A stretch of DNA of 64,000 nt, taken from assembly GCF_036346105.1 (NCBI RefSeq), contig NZ_CP107811.1:4793501-4857500 (forward strand), given 5' to 3'. The notes under the pieces were generated by a model. That model made no database searches. It saw nothing but the letters and a program-made list of their open reading frames with translations, and was not told where the DNA came from. The position numbers were made by a program, and so were the translations under genes. Positions 17,522 through 26,392 of this stretch are shown here, one piece after another; position 1 is the stretch's first letter, and every line of letters begins with the position of its first letter. Source of the DNA: Streptomyces sp. NBC_00539 (lineage in GTDB: Bacteria; Actinomycetota; Actinomycetes; Streptomycetales; Streptomycetaceae).

Positions 17522-18322
17522 TCAGCGGCGGATGAACTGGGGACCCTGCACCGGCAGCCGGAAGGCGGAGTCGCCGCCCGGCCCGGGAACCGGTGACACC
17601 GGCTGCGGGTAGCCGTAGGCGGGCTCGACGGCCGGCGGGGCCTGCGTCGGGGGAGCGGGCACCGGGGGCGCCGCCGGCATCGGGGGCGTGGCCGGGGCAG
17701 GCGCCGCCATCGCGGCCGTCTGCTCGTCGGTGGTTCCGGGGGCGGGGCTCGCCGCCTGGTCCGGGGCGTTCTCGTCCACGGAGATCCCGTGGTCCGTGGC
17801 CAGCCCGACCAGCCCGTCCGAGTACCCCTCGCCCAGGGCGCGGAACTTCCACCCCTCAGCGCGGCGGTAGAGCTCGCCGCAGATCAGCGCCGTCTCGGCG
17901 CCCGTCTCCGGGTGCACGTCGAAGTAAGCCAGCGGTTCGGAGCCGCCGGTGGAGGTGGCGTCGTACAGAAGGATCCGCAGGTCATGGACCCGCTGGAACG
18001 GCACGTCCTCGGCGGAGGCCACCACCAGGACGCGGTCCACCGCGGTGGGCACCGCCCGCAGGTCCGCCTGGACGGCGTCGGTGATCGCCTCGCCGATCTG
18101 TTTCTTGCCCAGGCGCCACACCGCCCCCGAGGGGTGCCTGGGCTGGTTGTAGAAGACGAAGTCCTCGTCGGAGCGCACGCGCCCGTCCGCCCCCACCAGG
18201 AGCGCGGACGCGTCCACATCCGGTACCTCGGCCCCGGTGGTCCAGCGCAGCACCGCCCGGACCGCCACGGCGGACACCGGGATGTTCGAGCCCTTCTGCA
18301 TCGCGTGCGTCATGCCGGTCAT
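17522..18322 (-). CDS. TerD domain protein with Pro/Ala-rich tail
   Basis: 266 residues from ATG 18322, with GGGAGG five bases upstream. Residues about 10-190 are a TerD domain: [28 protein letters not shown] contains the acidic motif DVDAS, and [24 protein letters not shown] is the family end. The last 75 residues are low-complexity Pro/Ala/Gln, probably a flexible tether ending in [13 protein letters not shown]. It is the only Ter gene here on the minus strand and is divergent from the aldolase operon (about 200 bp apart), so one regulatory region may serve both. TerD proteins with long tails are common in actinobacteria; their partners are unknown. Confidence 0.9.
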   Translation of the reverse strand: MTGMTHAMQKGSNIPVSAVAVRAVLRWTTGAEVPDVDASALLVGADGRVRSDEDFVFYNQPRHPSGAVWRLGKKQIGEAITDAVQADLRAVPTAVDRVLVVASAEDVPFQRVHDLRILLYDATSTGGSEPLAYFDVHPETGAETALICGELYRRAEGWKFRALGEGYSDGLVGLATDHGISVDENAPDQAASPAPGTTDEQTAAMAAPAPATPPMPAAPPVPAPPTQAPPAVEPAYGYPQPVSPVPGPGGDSAFRLPVQGPQFIRR

Positions 18323-18521
18323 CCTGCCCTCCCGGCCATGACCTGGACAATGCGGCCCCCCGTAGTCACGTGCCGGTAGCCACTTGTACGGAACGCGAGA
18401 CGTGGGCATGGTGCAAGAGGGTTACCTGAACTTCATGTGCTTGCGGAACTCTCGACTCTCATTCGTACGTACTATTACCGGCCACGCCAGTTGGGCCGCC
18501 GAGGCAGTACGGGGGAAGCGC

Positions 18522-19688
18522 ATGCGTCACTTCGGGCACATTTCGCCCAGCGTCCGCAAGGACCTCTTCCACCAGGAGCCGGCCGAATTCACCGCCGCCT
18601 CGCCCGCCCGTACGCTCGCCGCCGGCCTCGGCGCCACCCTCTACAGCCCGGCGGTCCGCCCCCACCTCGCCGACGACATCCGCAAGCAGGCGGCCCGCGG
18701 AGTGGTCTCCATGGTGCTCTGCCTGGAGGATTCCATCAGCGACGGCGAGGTGACGGCCGGCGAGGCCAACCTGATCCGTCAGTTCGCCGCACTCGAAGAG
18801 GACCACGAACAGCTCCCGCTCCTGTTCATCCGGGTACGCACCCCCGAGCAGATCCCCGACCTCGTGCGCCGCCTCGGCGGCTCCGGACGCCACCTGGCCG
18901 GATTCGTACTGCCGAAGTTCACGGAGAGTCGCGGAACCGCCTTCCTCGACGCCGTCACCCAGGCGGAACAGGTCTCCGCCGTCGCCCCCCTGTACGCAAT
19001 GCCCGTCCTGGAGACCCCCGACCTGCTCCACCTGGAAACCCGGGTCGAAGCCCTCGCCGGGATCTCCCGGACGGTCAACCGCTACCGCGAGCGCGTCCTG
19101 GCCCTGCGCCTCGGCGTGACCGACTTCTGCTCCGTGTACGGACTGCGCCGCACCCCCGACATGACCGCCTACGACGTCAAGATCGTCGCGGGTGTCATCG
19201 CCGACGTCGTGAACGTCCTCAGCCGCGCCGACGGCACCGGCTTCACCGTCACCGGTCCCGTCTGGGAGTACTTCCGCAGCCAGCAGCGCCTCTTCAAGCC
19301 GCAGCTGCGCCGCAGCCCGTTCCTGGCAGAGGGCGTCGAAGAGCTGCGCACCGCCCTCATCGAGCACGACCTCGACGGGCTGCTGCGCGAGATCGAACTC
19401 GACCGGGCCAACGGACTGCTGGGCAAGACCTGCATCCACCCCGCCCACGTCACGCCCGTCCACGCGCTGTCGGTGGTCTCCCACGAGGAGTTCAGTGACG
19501 CCCAGGACATCCTGCGCCCCGAGCGCGGCGGCGGCGGGGTCATGCGCTCCGCCTACACGAACAAGATGAACGAGGTGAAGCCCCACCGGGCCTGGGCCGA
19601 GCGCACCATGCTGCGCGCGGAGGTCTTCGGTGTGGCCAGGGAGGAGGTCGGCTTCGTCGACCTGCTCACCGCCGGGCTCCAGGTGTGA
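18522..19688 (+). CDS. HpcH/HpaI aldolase / citrate lyase-like protein of Ter module
   Basis: 388-residue TIM-barrel protein of the HpcH/HpaI (CitE-like) superfamily. Characteristic points are LYSPAVRPHLADDI near the N-terminus, the acidic metal site VSMVLCLEDSISDGEV, a second acidic site in YAMPVLETPDLL, and the C-terminal GKTCIHPAHV typical of CitE enzymes. Within Ter gene neighbourhoods this protein is the predicted first enzyme of a module thought to make a nucleoside-like metabolite (Anantharaman, Iyer and Aravind 2012). It overlaps the phosphoribosyltransferase gene by four bases (GTGA), so the operon of four genes is translationally coupled. ATG 18522 with GGGGGAAG upstream. Confidence 0.88.
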   Translation: MRHFGHISPSVRKDLFHQEPAEFTAASPARTLAAGLGATLYSPAVRPHLADDIRKQAARGVVSMVLCLEDSISDGEVTAGEANLIRQFAALEEDHEQLPLLFIRVRTPEQIPDLVRRLGGSGRHLAGFVLPKFTESRGTAFLDAVTQAEQVSAVAPLYAMPVLETPDLLHLETRVEALAGISRTVNRYRERVLALRLGVTDFCSVYGLRRTPDMTAYDVKIVAGVIADVVNVLSRADGTGFTVTGPVWEYFRSQQRLFKPQLRRSPFLAEGVEELRTALIEHDLDGLLREIELDRANGLLGKTCIHPAHVTPVHALSVVSHEEFSDAQDILRPERGGGGVMRSAYTNKMNEVKPHRAWAERTMLRAEVFGVAREEVGFVDLLTAGLQV

Positions 19689-22324
19689 GACGGCCGTCGG
19701 ACACGGATTTTTCAGCGCTCCCCGATCGTTTCCGGTGGTGGGGGCTTTCCACGGAGAAGGGCAAGACGATCGAAGAGGTGTGGTCGGGAACCTGGGTCGC
19801 GGACCGGCTGGGCGTGCGCCTGGAACAGGGCGCGGCGCCGGGGCGGACGATGGTGCCGGGGCAGGCTGCGCCCGGGGGGCCGCCGCTGCGTGAGCTCCTG
19901 GGCCTCGCCCTGCGCCGCAACCCCAAGCGCGCCCACCTGCTGGTCTCCCGGATCCTCGGCAAGCACGTCCCGCAGTCCCCGGCGGCCGTGCACGCCGCCG
20001 GATACGGGCTCGGCGAACGCGTCCGGGGCCTGCTGGGCGGGGAAGCCGCCGACGCCGTCGTCCTCGGGTACGCGGAGACCGCCACCGGCCTCGGCCACAG
20101 TGTCGCCGACGGCCTCCGTGACGCCCCCTACCTGCACTCCACCCGCCGCCCCGTGCCCGGTGTCGAGCCCGCGGGCGGCTTCGAGGAGGCCCACTCGCAC
20201 GCCACCTCGCACCTGCTGCTGCCCGAGGACCCGAAGCTGCTGACCGGCAGCGGGCCCCTGGTACTGGTCGATGACGAGTTCTCCACCGGCAACACCATCC
20301 TGAACACCATCAGCGACCTGCACGCCCGCCACCCCCGGCCCCGCTACGTCGTGGTCGCCCTGGTCGACATGCGCTCCCCGGCCGACCGCGAGCGGCTCGA
20401 CGCCTTCGCCGCCGGGCTCGGGGCCCGGATAGACCTCGTCGCCCTCGCCTGCGGGACGGTCCGGCTGCCCGAGGACGTGCTGGCCAAGGGGCAGGCGCTG
20501 GTCGAGGAGCACGAGACCCGGGGTGCCCCGGCCGAGGCCGGCCCGGCGGCCCCCGTCCGGCGCATCGGCCTGGACTGGCCCGCCGGGCTGCCCGACGGGG
20601 GCCGGCACGGCTTCACCCCCGCCCACCGGGCCCGGCTGGAGGCGGCGCTGCCCGCGCTGGCTGCCCGGATCGACGCAGAACTCGCCGCCGGGCCGGGGGG
20701 CGGGGCCGACGCCGGGCCGGGGGCGGGGACGGCGGCTGGGCGGCCCCGGCGGGTCCTGGTCCTGGGCAACGAGGAGCTGATGTACGCGCCGCTGCGCCTC
20801 GCGCGGGCCCTGGAGGAGTCCGGGGCGCCCGCGGGACGCGAAGTCCGCTTCTCCACCACCACCCGCTCGCCGGTCCTCGCCGTGGACGACCCCGGCTACG
20901 CCATCCGGACGCGGCTGACCTTCCCGGCCCACGACGATCCCGCCGACGGGCCGGGGGAGCGGTACGCGTACAACGTCGCGGGCGCCGGCTTCGACGCCGT
21001 CGTCGCCGTGGTGGACTCCCACGGCGACACCGACGCGCTGCACGCCCCCGACGGGCTCCTCGCCCGGCTCGCCGCGCACACCGGCCAGGTGCTGCTGGTG
21101 GTGGTGCCGTCGTACGTACCGGGGACACCGTCGCAAGCCCCCGCGGCGGTCCCCACCGAGCCCTACGACCGGCAGGAGCCGATCATGACCGAGCCCCTGC
21201 GCGGGCCCGCCTTCTCCTCCTACGCGGCCGAGGACGTCGGCTGGCTGCTCCAGGACTTCTCGGCCGTGGAACTGGAGGCCCCGACCGAGGAGCGCGAGGA
21301 GGCCATCCAGGCGGGCGGCGCGCACTACGCCGAGTCGCTGCCCGTGGAGTACCAGCCGTCCCCCGAGTACCAGCGGCTGTACCAGAGCGCGCTGACCGCC
21401 TCCGCCGCCCGAATAGCCCGCGCCGTGGGCACCGTCACCGAGACGGTGCTCGCCGAACGGTCACCCTCGCCCGTGCTCGTCTCCCTCGCCCGCGCGGGAA
21501 CCCCCGTCGGTGTGCTGATGCGGCGCTGGGCGCAGGCCCGGCACGGACTGCACCTGCCGCACTACGCCGTCTCCATCGTGCGCGGGCGCGGGATCGACGC
21601 CAACGCGCTGCGCTGGCTGGCCGCCCACCACGACCCCGCCGACGTCGTCTTCGTCGACGGCTGGACGGGCAAGGGGGCCATCACCCGGGAGCTGCGCGAC
21701 GCCCTGGCGGAATTCGACGGGTTCGACCCGGAGATCGTCGTCCTCGCCGATCCCGGCTCGTGCGTGGCGACGTACGGCACCCGCGAGGACTTCTTGATCC
21801 CCTCCGCCTGCCTCAATTCCACCGTCTCCGGACTCGTCTCGCGTACGGTGCTCAGGTCCGACCTGGTCGGGCCCGCCGACTTCCACGGCGCGAAGTACTA
21901 CCGCGAGCTCGCCCCCGCCGACGTGTCGGTCGCGTTCGTCGACGCCGTCGCCGCCCGCTTCGACGAGGTGGCCGATGCCGTGGACGCCGAGGTCAAGGAA
22001 CTGCTCGCGGCCGACCGGACCCCCACCTGGGAGGGCTGGGCGGCGGTCGAGCGGATCAGCGAGGAGTACGGGATCCACGACGTGAACCTGGTCAAGCCCG
22101 GCGTCGGCGAGACCACGCGCGTACTGCTGCGCCGGGTGCCGTGGAAGATCCTCGCCAAGCGCGGCGCCGGCGCCGACCTGGACCACGTACGCCTCCTCGC
22201 GCAGCAGCGCGGGGTGCCGGTCGAAGAGGTCGACGGGCTGCCCTACACCTGCGTGGGACTCATCCACCCCCGCTTCACGCGCGGCGCCACCGGCGCCGAC
22301 GGAAAGGCCGTGGCCTCCAAGTGA
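19685..22324 (+). CDS. fused double phosphoribosyltransferase (PRTase_2-TRSP + StiP-like PRTase_1)
   Basis: 879 residues in one frame. Residues 1-about 290 form the first PRTase with PRPP loop VDDEFSTGNT at 195-204. About 350-480 is a TRSP-type domain (RRVLVLGNEELMYAPLRLA). From Met501 a second PRTase-like unit, annotated elsewhere as 'cysteine protease StiP family', begins; its PRPP-loop equivalent FVDGWTGKGAI is near 656-666. In many relatives the two halves are separate proteins. Here an ATG at 21185, with a GCAGGAG ribosome site in front, marks the seam, so a separate C-terminal product may also be made. It probably transfers ribose phosphate to a base-like acceptor; inference from family. 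Gly/Ala-rich spacer at about 335-350. Confidence 0.85.
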   Translation: MRRPSDTDFSALPDRFRWWGLSTEKGKTIEEVWSGTWVADRLGVRLEQGAAPGRTMVPGQAAPGGPPLRELLGLALRRNPKRAHLLVSRILGKHVPQSPAAVHAAGYGLGERVRGLLGGEAADAVVLGYAETATGLGHSVADGLRDAPYLHSTRRPVPGVEPAGGFEEAHSHATSHLLLPEDPKLLTGSGPLVLVDDEFSTGNTILNTISDLHARHPRPRYVVVALVDMRSPADRERLDAFAAGLGARIDLVALACGTVRLPEDVLAKGQALVEEHETRGAPAEAGPAAPVRRIGLDWPAGLPDGGRHGFTPAHRARLEAALPALAARIDAELAAGPGGGADAGPGAGTAAGRPRRVLVLGNEELMYAPLRLARALEESGAPAGREVRFSTTTRSPVLAVDDPGYAIRTRLTFPAHDDPADGPGERYAYNVAGAGFDAVVAVVDSHGDTDALHAPDGLLARLAAHTGQVLLVVVPSYVPGTPSQAPAAVPTEPYDRQEPIMTEPLRGPAFSSYAAEDVGWLLQDFSAVELEAPTEEREEAIQAGGAHYAESLPVEYQPSPEYQRLYQSALTASAARIARAVGTVTETVLAERSPSPVLVSLARAGTPVGVLMRRWAQARHGLHLPHYAVSIVRGRGIDANALRWLAAHHDPADVVFVDGWTGKGAITRELRDALAEFDGFDPEIVVLADPGSCVATYGTREDFLIPSACLNSTVSGLVSRTVLRSDLVGPADFHGAKYYRELAPADVSVAFVDAVAARFDEVADAVDAEVKELLAADRTPTWEGWAAVERISEEYGIHDVNLVKPGVGETTRVLLRRVPWKILAKRGAGADLDHVRLLAQQRGVPVEEVDGLPYTCVGLIHPRFTRGATGADGKAVASK

Positions 22325-23151
22325 CCGTCCTCGTAGCCAGTGACCTCGACCGCACGCTCATCTACTCGGCGGCAGCCCTCGGCCTGACCATGCCCGACCC
22401 GGTGGCGCCCAGGCTGCTGTGCGTGGAGGTCCACGAGAGCAAGCCGCTGTCGTACATGACCGAGACCGCGGCGGCCCTGCTGGCGGAGCTGACCGCCGAC
22501 CCGGGCGTCGTCTGGGTCCCGACCACCACCCGCACGCGCAAGCAGTACCAGCGCATCCGCTTCCCCGGACGCCCCGCGAAGTACGCCATCTGCGCCAACG
22601 GCGGGCAGCTGCTCGTGGACGGCGTACCGGACCGGGACTGGCGGCGTCAGGTCGCGGCGCGGCTGGCCGAGGAGTGCGCCCCGCTCGCCGAGGTGTACGC
22701 ACACCTGCTGGCGACCGCCGACCCGGCGTGGCTGCGCAAGGCGCGGGTGGCGGAGGACCTGTTCGCGTACCTGGTGGTGGAGCGGGCGCTGGTCCCCGAC
22801 GAGTGGCTCAAGGCGCTGGTCTCCTGGGCGGAGCCCCGCGGCTGGACGGTGTCCCTGCAGGGCCGCAAGATCTACGCCGTCCCGGGCCCGCTGACCAAGA
22901 GCGCCGCCATGCGGGAGCTGGCCCGCCGCACCGGGGCCGCCACGACCCTGGCCGCCGGTGACTCGCTGCTGGACGCCGATCTGCTGCTGGCGGCGGACCG
23001 GGGATGGCGGCCGGGCCACGGCGAACTCGCGGACGCGGGCTGGACCGCCGGGTCGGTCACGGCGCTGGCGCAGGCCGGCGTCCTGGCGGGTGAGGAGATC
23101 GTGCGCGCGTTCCGGCGAGCGGTCGGGGAACTCGGCACACTGGGCGCATGA
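22321..23151 (+). CDS. HAD-family phosphatase of Ter module
   Basis: 276 residues from GTG 22321, overlapping the previous stop by four bases. HAD motif I is SDLDRTLIY (residues 7-15) with both catalytic aspartates; motif II is in VVWVPTTTRTR; motifs III/IV are in GPLTKSAAMRELA and LAAGDSLLDADLL. The large cap between them suggests a C2-type, small-molecule phosphatase. In Ter operons such HAD proteins are predicted to dephosphorylate the ribosylated product of the upstream PRTases. It overlaps the methyltransferase gene by four bases (ATGA). Confidence 0.88.
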   Translation: MTVLVASDLDRTLIYSAAALGLTMPDPVAPRLLCVEVHESKPLSYMTETAAALLAELTADPGVVWVPTTTRTRKQYQRIRFPGRPAKYAICANGGQLLVDGVPDRDWRRQVAARLAEECAPLAEVYAHLLATADPAWLRKARVAEDLFAYLVVERALVPDEWLKALVSWAEPRGWTVSLQGRKIYAVPGPLTKSAAMRELARRTGAATTLAAGDSLLDADLLLAADRGWRPGHGELADAGWTAGSVTALAQAGVLAGEEIVRAFRRAVGELGTLGA

Positions 23152-23807
23152 CCAAGGGCAACAGCACCAAGATCACCGACGAGCTCTACCAGTACATGCT
23201 CGACCACAACCCGCCGCTGGACGCCGTCCAGCGGGGTCTCGTGACGACCACGTACGAGAAGTTCCCCGATGCTGCGGGCATGCAGTCGGCGCACGAGCAG
23301 GGCCCGCTGCTGGCCTTCCTGGTCCGGCTGACGGGCGCCCGCCGCATCGTGGAGATCGGCACCTTCACCGGCTTCTCGACCCTGTCCATGGCGCAGGCGC
23401 TGCCCGCGGACGGCGCGCTGATCGCCTGCGACATCTCCGAGGAGTGGACGGCGTACGGCAGGCAGGCCTGGGAGGAGGCGGGCGTCGCGGACCGCATCGA
23501 CCTGCGGATCGCCCCGGCGCTGGAGACGCTGCGCGCCATGCCGGGGGAGCCGCACATCGACATGGCCTACGTGGACGCCGACAAGGAGAACCAGATCGCC
23601 TACTGGGAGGAGCTCGTGCCGCGCATGCGGCCGGGAGGGCTGATCGTCAGCGACAACACCCTCTACCACGGCCGGGTGGTGGACGAGGCGGCGACGGGCG
23701 CGGCGGCCGCCATGCGCGCCTTCAACGACCACGTGCTGGCCGACGACCGCATGGAGTCGGTGCTGCTCGCCATCTCGGACGGCCTGACCCTGTCGCGCAA
23801 GCGGTAA
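23148..23807 (+). CDS. O-methyltransferase, caffeoyl-CoA OMT type
   Basis: 219 residues. Class I SAM-dependent methyltransferase with SAM motif VEIGTFTGFSTL at about 68-79 and the metal-binding acidic sites in MAYVDADKENQIAYW and VSDNTLYHG, as in cation-dependent catechol/caffeoyl-CoA O-methyltransferases. ATGA overlap with the HAD gene makes it the fourth member of the coupled operon, so it probably methylates a hydroxyl on the metabolite made by the aldolase-PRTase-HAD set. That link is inference from operon structure. It has no clear terminator; the next gene is convergent. Confidence 0.92.
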   Translation: MTKGNSTKITDELYQYMLDHNPPLDAVQRGLVTTTYEKFPDAAGMQSAHEQGPLLAFLVRLTGARRIVEIGTFTGFSTLSMAQALPADGALIACDISEEWTAYGRQAWEEAGVADRIDLRIAPALETLRAMPGEPHIDMAYVDADKENQIAYWEELVPRMRPGGLIVSDNTLYHGRVVDEAATGAAAAMRAFNDHVLADDRMESVLLAISDGLTLSRKR

Positions 23808-23860
23808 CGGCAGCCGCCGCCATTTCAGGCGCAGCCGCCGTTTCAGCCGTCGCCGCGGTT

Positions 23861-24082
23861 TCAGCCGCAGCCGCCCCCACCGCAGCAGCCGCCGCCCATG
23901 GCGGGGGCGGGGGCGGAAGCCGGCCCGCTGCGGGCCGCACCGCCGACCGCGACCGCGGAGAGCAGCTTGACGGTGTCGGCGTGACCGGCGGGGCAGTCGG
24001 CGGGCGCCGAGGACTCGGCCATCGGACGGCTCACCTCGAAGGTGTCGTCACAGGTCCGGCAGCGGTATTCGTAACGGGGCAT
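23861..24082 (-). CDS. FmdB-type zinc-ribbon protein
   Basis: 73 residues. The N-terminus PRYEYRCRTCDDTFEVSRPM gives the first CxxC knuckle (Cys8, Cys11); CPAGHADTVKLLS gives the second metal-binding part (Cys30, His34), as in the FmdB regulatory zinc-ribbon family. The C-terminus is an unusual Gly/Cys run with four more cysteines that could bind another metal. TAGCCT lies 6 nt before ATG 24082, so the message is probably leaderless. Role unknown; FmdB proteins are small predicted regulators. Confidence 0.85.
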   Translation of the reverse strand: MPRYEYRCRTCDDTFEVSRPMAESSAPADCPAGHADTVKLLSAVAVGGAARSGPASAPAPAMGGGCCGGGGCG

Positions 24083-24088
24083 GGGCAC

Positions 24089-24094
24089 AGGCTA
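24089..24094 (-). promoter_or_regulatory. -10 hexamer of fmdB-type gene
   Basis: TAGCCT on the minus strand, six nucleotides before ATG 24082; identical in sequence and spacing to the MFS gene's -10 at 6550-6555. Confidence 0.5.
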
Positions 24095-24137
24095 GCGGCA
24101 CCGGCCCCGCAGCCGTAGTGCTCTGGCGGGCGGGGCG

Positions 24138-24185
24138 TGCCTCAGGGGGGGCGTGCCTCAGGGGGTGGGGCATGCCTCAGGGGTG
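24138..24185. repeat. threefold short direct repeat
   Basis: Three near-identical units built on GGGGCGTGCCTCAGGGG (third copy with CAT for CGT) run across the end of the DUF4383 gene and the gap to the zinc-ribbon gene. Confidence 0.6.
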
Positions 24186-24749
24186 GGGCGGCGTGCGACG
24201 GGTGCCGAGTGCGCGCCGGGCCGCGGCGCGGTCCTCCCGGGCGGCCTCCTCGGGGTGGCGGGCGCGCCAGTACGGGTTGTCGTGCGACAGGCCGCCCCCG
24301 ACCCGCCCGTACATGCCGAACCACATCAGCATCACGCCGACGACGAAGCTGAACAGCACGTTCGGGAGGTGGAACGCCAGGAAGTTGAGCCCGGTGTCCA
24401 GCAGCGCGAGGTTCACGAACCCGCTCGCGATGAACAGCAGACCCAGCGCGATGTTCAGGGTCGAGGCGAAGTTCCCGCCGACCACCATCCCGTAGAACAG
24501 CAGCGCGCCGATGCAGATCGACAGCACGCTCAACGCCCCGTTCGTGTTCAGCGCCATCACGGTGTCCCCGCCGGTGTCGAAGAACCCGATCCGGTGCACC
24601 AGCCCCAGGACGCCGAACACGACCAGCAGCAGCCCGGTCAGGCCCGCGCCCACCCGGTACACCTTGCTGAGCTTGTGATCGACCGGCAAGTGCTCGTCGA
24701 GCCGGGCACTGACCGGCCGCCGCATGTGCGGAGCCGCGTGAGTGACCAT
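24177..24749 (-). CDS. DUF4383 membrane protein
   Basis: 190 residues with four predicted membrane helices (VGAGLTGLLLVVFGVLGLV, SVLSICIGALLFYGMVVG, STLNIALGLLFIASGFVNLA and VLFSFVVGVMLMWFGMYG) and the DUF4383 core. ATG 24749 has GGAGG seven bases upstream. The C-terminal Arg/Glu-rich tail is cytosolic. The family is typical of Streptomyces and related actinobacteria and its function is unknown. The stop codon lies inside a threefold direct repeat (24138-24185), so the C-terminus may vary between strains. Confidence 0.87.
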   Translation of the reverse strand: MVTHAAPHMRRPVSARLDEHLPVDHKLSKVYRVGAGLTGLLLVVFGVLGLVHRIGFFDTGGDTVMALNTNGALSVLSICIGALLFYGMVVGGNFASTLNIALGLLFIASGFVNLALLDTGLNFLAFHLPNVLFSFVVGVMLMWFGMYGRVGGGLSHDNPYWRARHPEEAAREDRAAARRALGTRRTPPHP

Positions 24750-24850
24750 GGCGGCCTCCTCTGCCGAGGTCTGCTGAGGTCCTTCCCAGCATCCGCCGCG
24801 GGCAGTGCCCGGACAAGTTCGGCCATCAGGCGCGCGGCCCCGGAGACGGC

Positions 24851-26095
24851 CTACGCGTGTCCGCGCTCGGCCCGGATCTCGTTCACCACCCGGTTCACGG
24901 ACGCCCGGACGCCCTCCATCTCCTGGAGGAACTGCCAGTAGTCGGGGTGGCGCCCCTCCAGCCCCGACAGCGCCCGCTCCACCCGCGCCACCGACTCGTC
25001 CAGCGGCCGGGCGTGGCGCGGATCGGGCACGGTACGGCCCTCCATCGCCAGCCGTTGCGCGTCGCGGATCGCGAAGCGGGTCCGGCGGACCTCGTCCTGG
25101 GGGTCCCGCGCCACGGCCTCCAGCCGCGCCAGCCGGTCCTGCGCCGCCGACACCGCCTCGTCGGTCGCGTCCAGGCAGGTGCGGACCTCCTCGATCAGCG
25201 CCCCCACCTCGGTCCACCGCTGGGCGTCACGTGCCCGGCCGGCCTCCGCCAGCTTCTCCTCCGCCCGCGCGACCTCCCGTACCGCCTGTTCGGGGACGTG
25301 CTGGAGGTCCTGCCAGCAGGCCGCGCTGAACCGCCGGCGCAGCTCGCTCAGCACCGGATCCACCCGGTCCGCCCGGTTGCGCAACGCCTGCGCGCGGGTC
25401 CGCAGGCTCACCAGCCGCCGGTCGACCTCCGCCGCCCGCTCCGGCAGCCTGGCCGCCTCGGCCCGTATCGCCTCCGCGTCGCGCAGGATCCGGTCGGCGC
25501 GCTGCACCGTCTCCTGCACCCCGTGCTGGGCCGCGCCCTGGTTCAGCTTGGTCAGCTCCGGCCCCAGCGCGGCGAGGCGCGCCGCCAGGTCGTCGGCCCG
25601 CATCCCCTTCGCCCGGACCTCGTCCAGCGCGTTGCTCGCCGCCAGCAGCGCCGCCTTCGCCCGCTCCCGGGCGGGCGCGACCCGGGCCAGCTGCGTCTCG
25701 GCCTTGTCCAGCAGCGGCTGCAACCCCTGCGCGAAGCGGTCCAGCTCCGCCTTGACCCGTACGAGGTCGTCCCGCGCCCGCGTCAACTGCTCCCGCGCCC
25801 GCGCGGCGACCGAACCCTCCAGCTCGGGCCGGTCCAGGTCGTGCGCGTCGACGGCCTCGATGTACACCTGGCTGGCCTGGTCGATGCGCTGCCCGAGCGC
25901 GACGAACCCCTGCGCCGCCTGCCGCGCTGCGGGCGACCCGTCCGCCGCGGCGATGGTCTCCATCGAGATCCGCAGGTCCCGCTGCGCCGTATCCAGCTCG
26001 TAGAACGCGGCCGCGGCGGCATCCTTCGCCGCCTGCGCATCGGCCCGCCGGCCCTCGTCCCGCCCACCGAACCACCGCCGGGATGCCGTTGTCAC
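24851..26095 (-). CDS. long coiled-coil protein of unknown function
   Basis: 414 residues from GTG 26095 with GGGAGAGGG upstream. Nearly the whole chain is Ala/Arg/Glu/Leu-rich with heptad spacing, predicting long helical bundles or coiled coils (for example DDLVRVKAELDRFAQGLQPL and VDRRLVSLRTRAQALRNRAD). No signal peptide, membrane helix, ATPase motif or enzyme motif is seen. I recognise it only as a conserved actinobacterial hypothetical. Structural or cytoskeletal-adaptor roles are possible but unsupported. It sits upstream of and divergent from the tRNA-Val gene. Confidence 0.8.
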   Translation of the reverse strand: MTTASRRWFGGRDEGRRADAQAAKDAAAAAFYELDTAQRDLRISMETIAAADGSPAARQAAQGFVALGQRIDQASQVYIEAVDAHDLDRPELEGSVAARAREQLTRARDDLVRVKAELDRFAQGLQPLLDKAETQLARVAPARERAKAALLAASNALDEVRAKGMRADDLAARLAALGPELTKLNQGAAQHGVQETVQRADRILRDAEAIRAEAARLPERAAEVDRRLVSLRTRAQALRNRADRVDPVLSELRRRFSAACWQDLQHVPEQAVREVARAEEKLAEAGRARDAQRWTEVGALIEEVRTCLDATDEAVSAAQDRLARLEAVARDPQDEVRRTRFAIRDAQRLAMEGRTVPDPRHARPLDESVARVERALSGLEGRHPDYWQFLQEMEGVRASVNRVVNEIRAERGHA

Positions 26096-26279
26096 AATCC
26101 CTCTCCCGTGCCGCGTCCGCCATGCCCCGCTCCATTCTCCCCTACGCCAACGCGTTTGCGCCGGGGGTGCACCCGCCATGTAGGCTGTCGTCCTGCCTTC
26201 GGGCACCGGGCACCCCTGGTCCTCAGACCAGGGGCACGTGGGCTGTCCCCTCACCAGGCGGCCACGGCCAAGCCCTCGC

Positions 26280-26354
26280 GGGTGCGTAGCTCAGGGGTAG
26301 AGCGCTGCTCTTACAAAGCAGATGTCGGCGGTTCGAAACCGTCCGCGCCCACCA
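26280..26354 (+). tRNA. tRNA-Val (anticodon TAC)
   Basis: Full cloverleaf: 7-bp acceptor GGGTGCG/CGCGCCC with one G-T pair, D-arm GCTC...GAGC, anticodon stem CTGCT/AGCAG around loop CTTACAA (anticodon TAC), T-arm GGCGG TTCGAAA CCGTC, discriminator A at 26351 and an encoded CCA at 26352-26354. It reads GUA valine codons. A strong terminator follows immediately. Confidence 0.93.
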
Positions 26355-26358
26355 GCAC

Positions 26359-26392
26359 AAAGGCCCCCAACCGATCATGGTTGGGGGCCTTT
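26359..26392 (+). terminator. terminator of tRNA-Val
   Basis: Perfect 14-bp stem with a 6-nt loop ending in CCTTT, five bases after the tRNA CCA end. Confidence 0.85.

Noticed and set aside
14050-18322. Simple tellurite-resistance operon as the role of the Ter genes
   Set aside because: The family name is historical. The gene order with the biosynthetic operon points to a broader stress or metal-sensing role; no tellurite-specific gene is visible.
26280-26354. tRNA-Val as the attachment site of a present integrated element
   Set aside because: No integrase gene and no second copy of the tRNA 3' end in the window.
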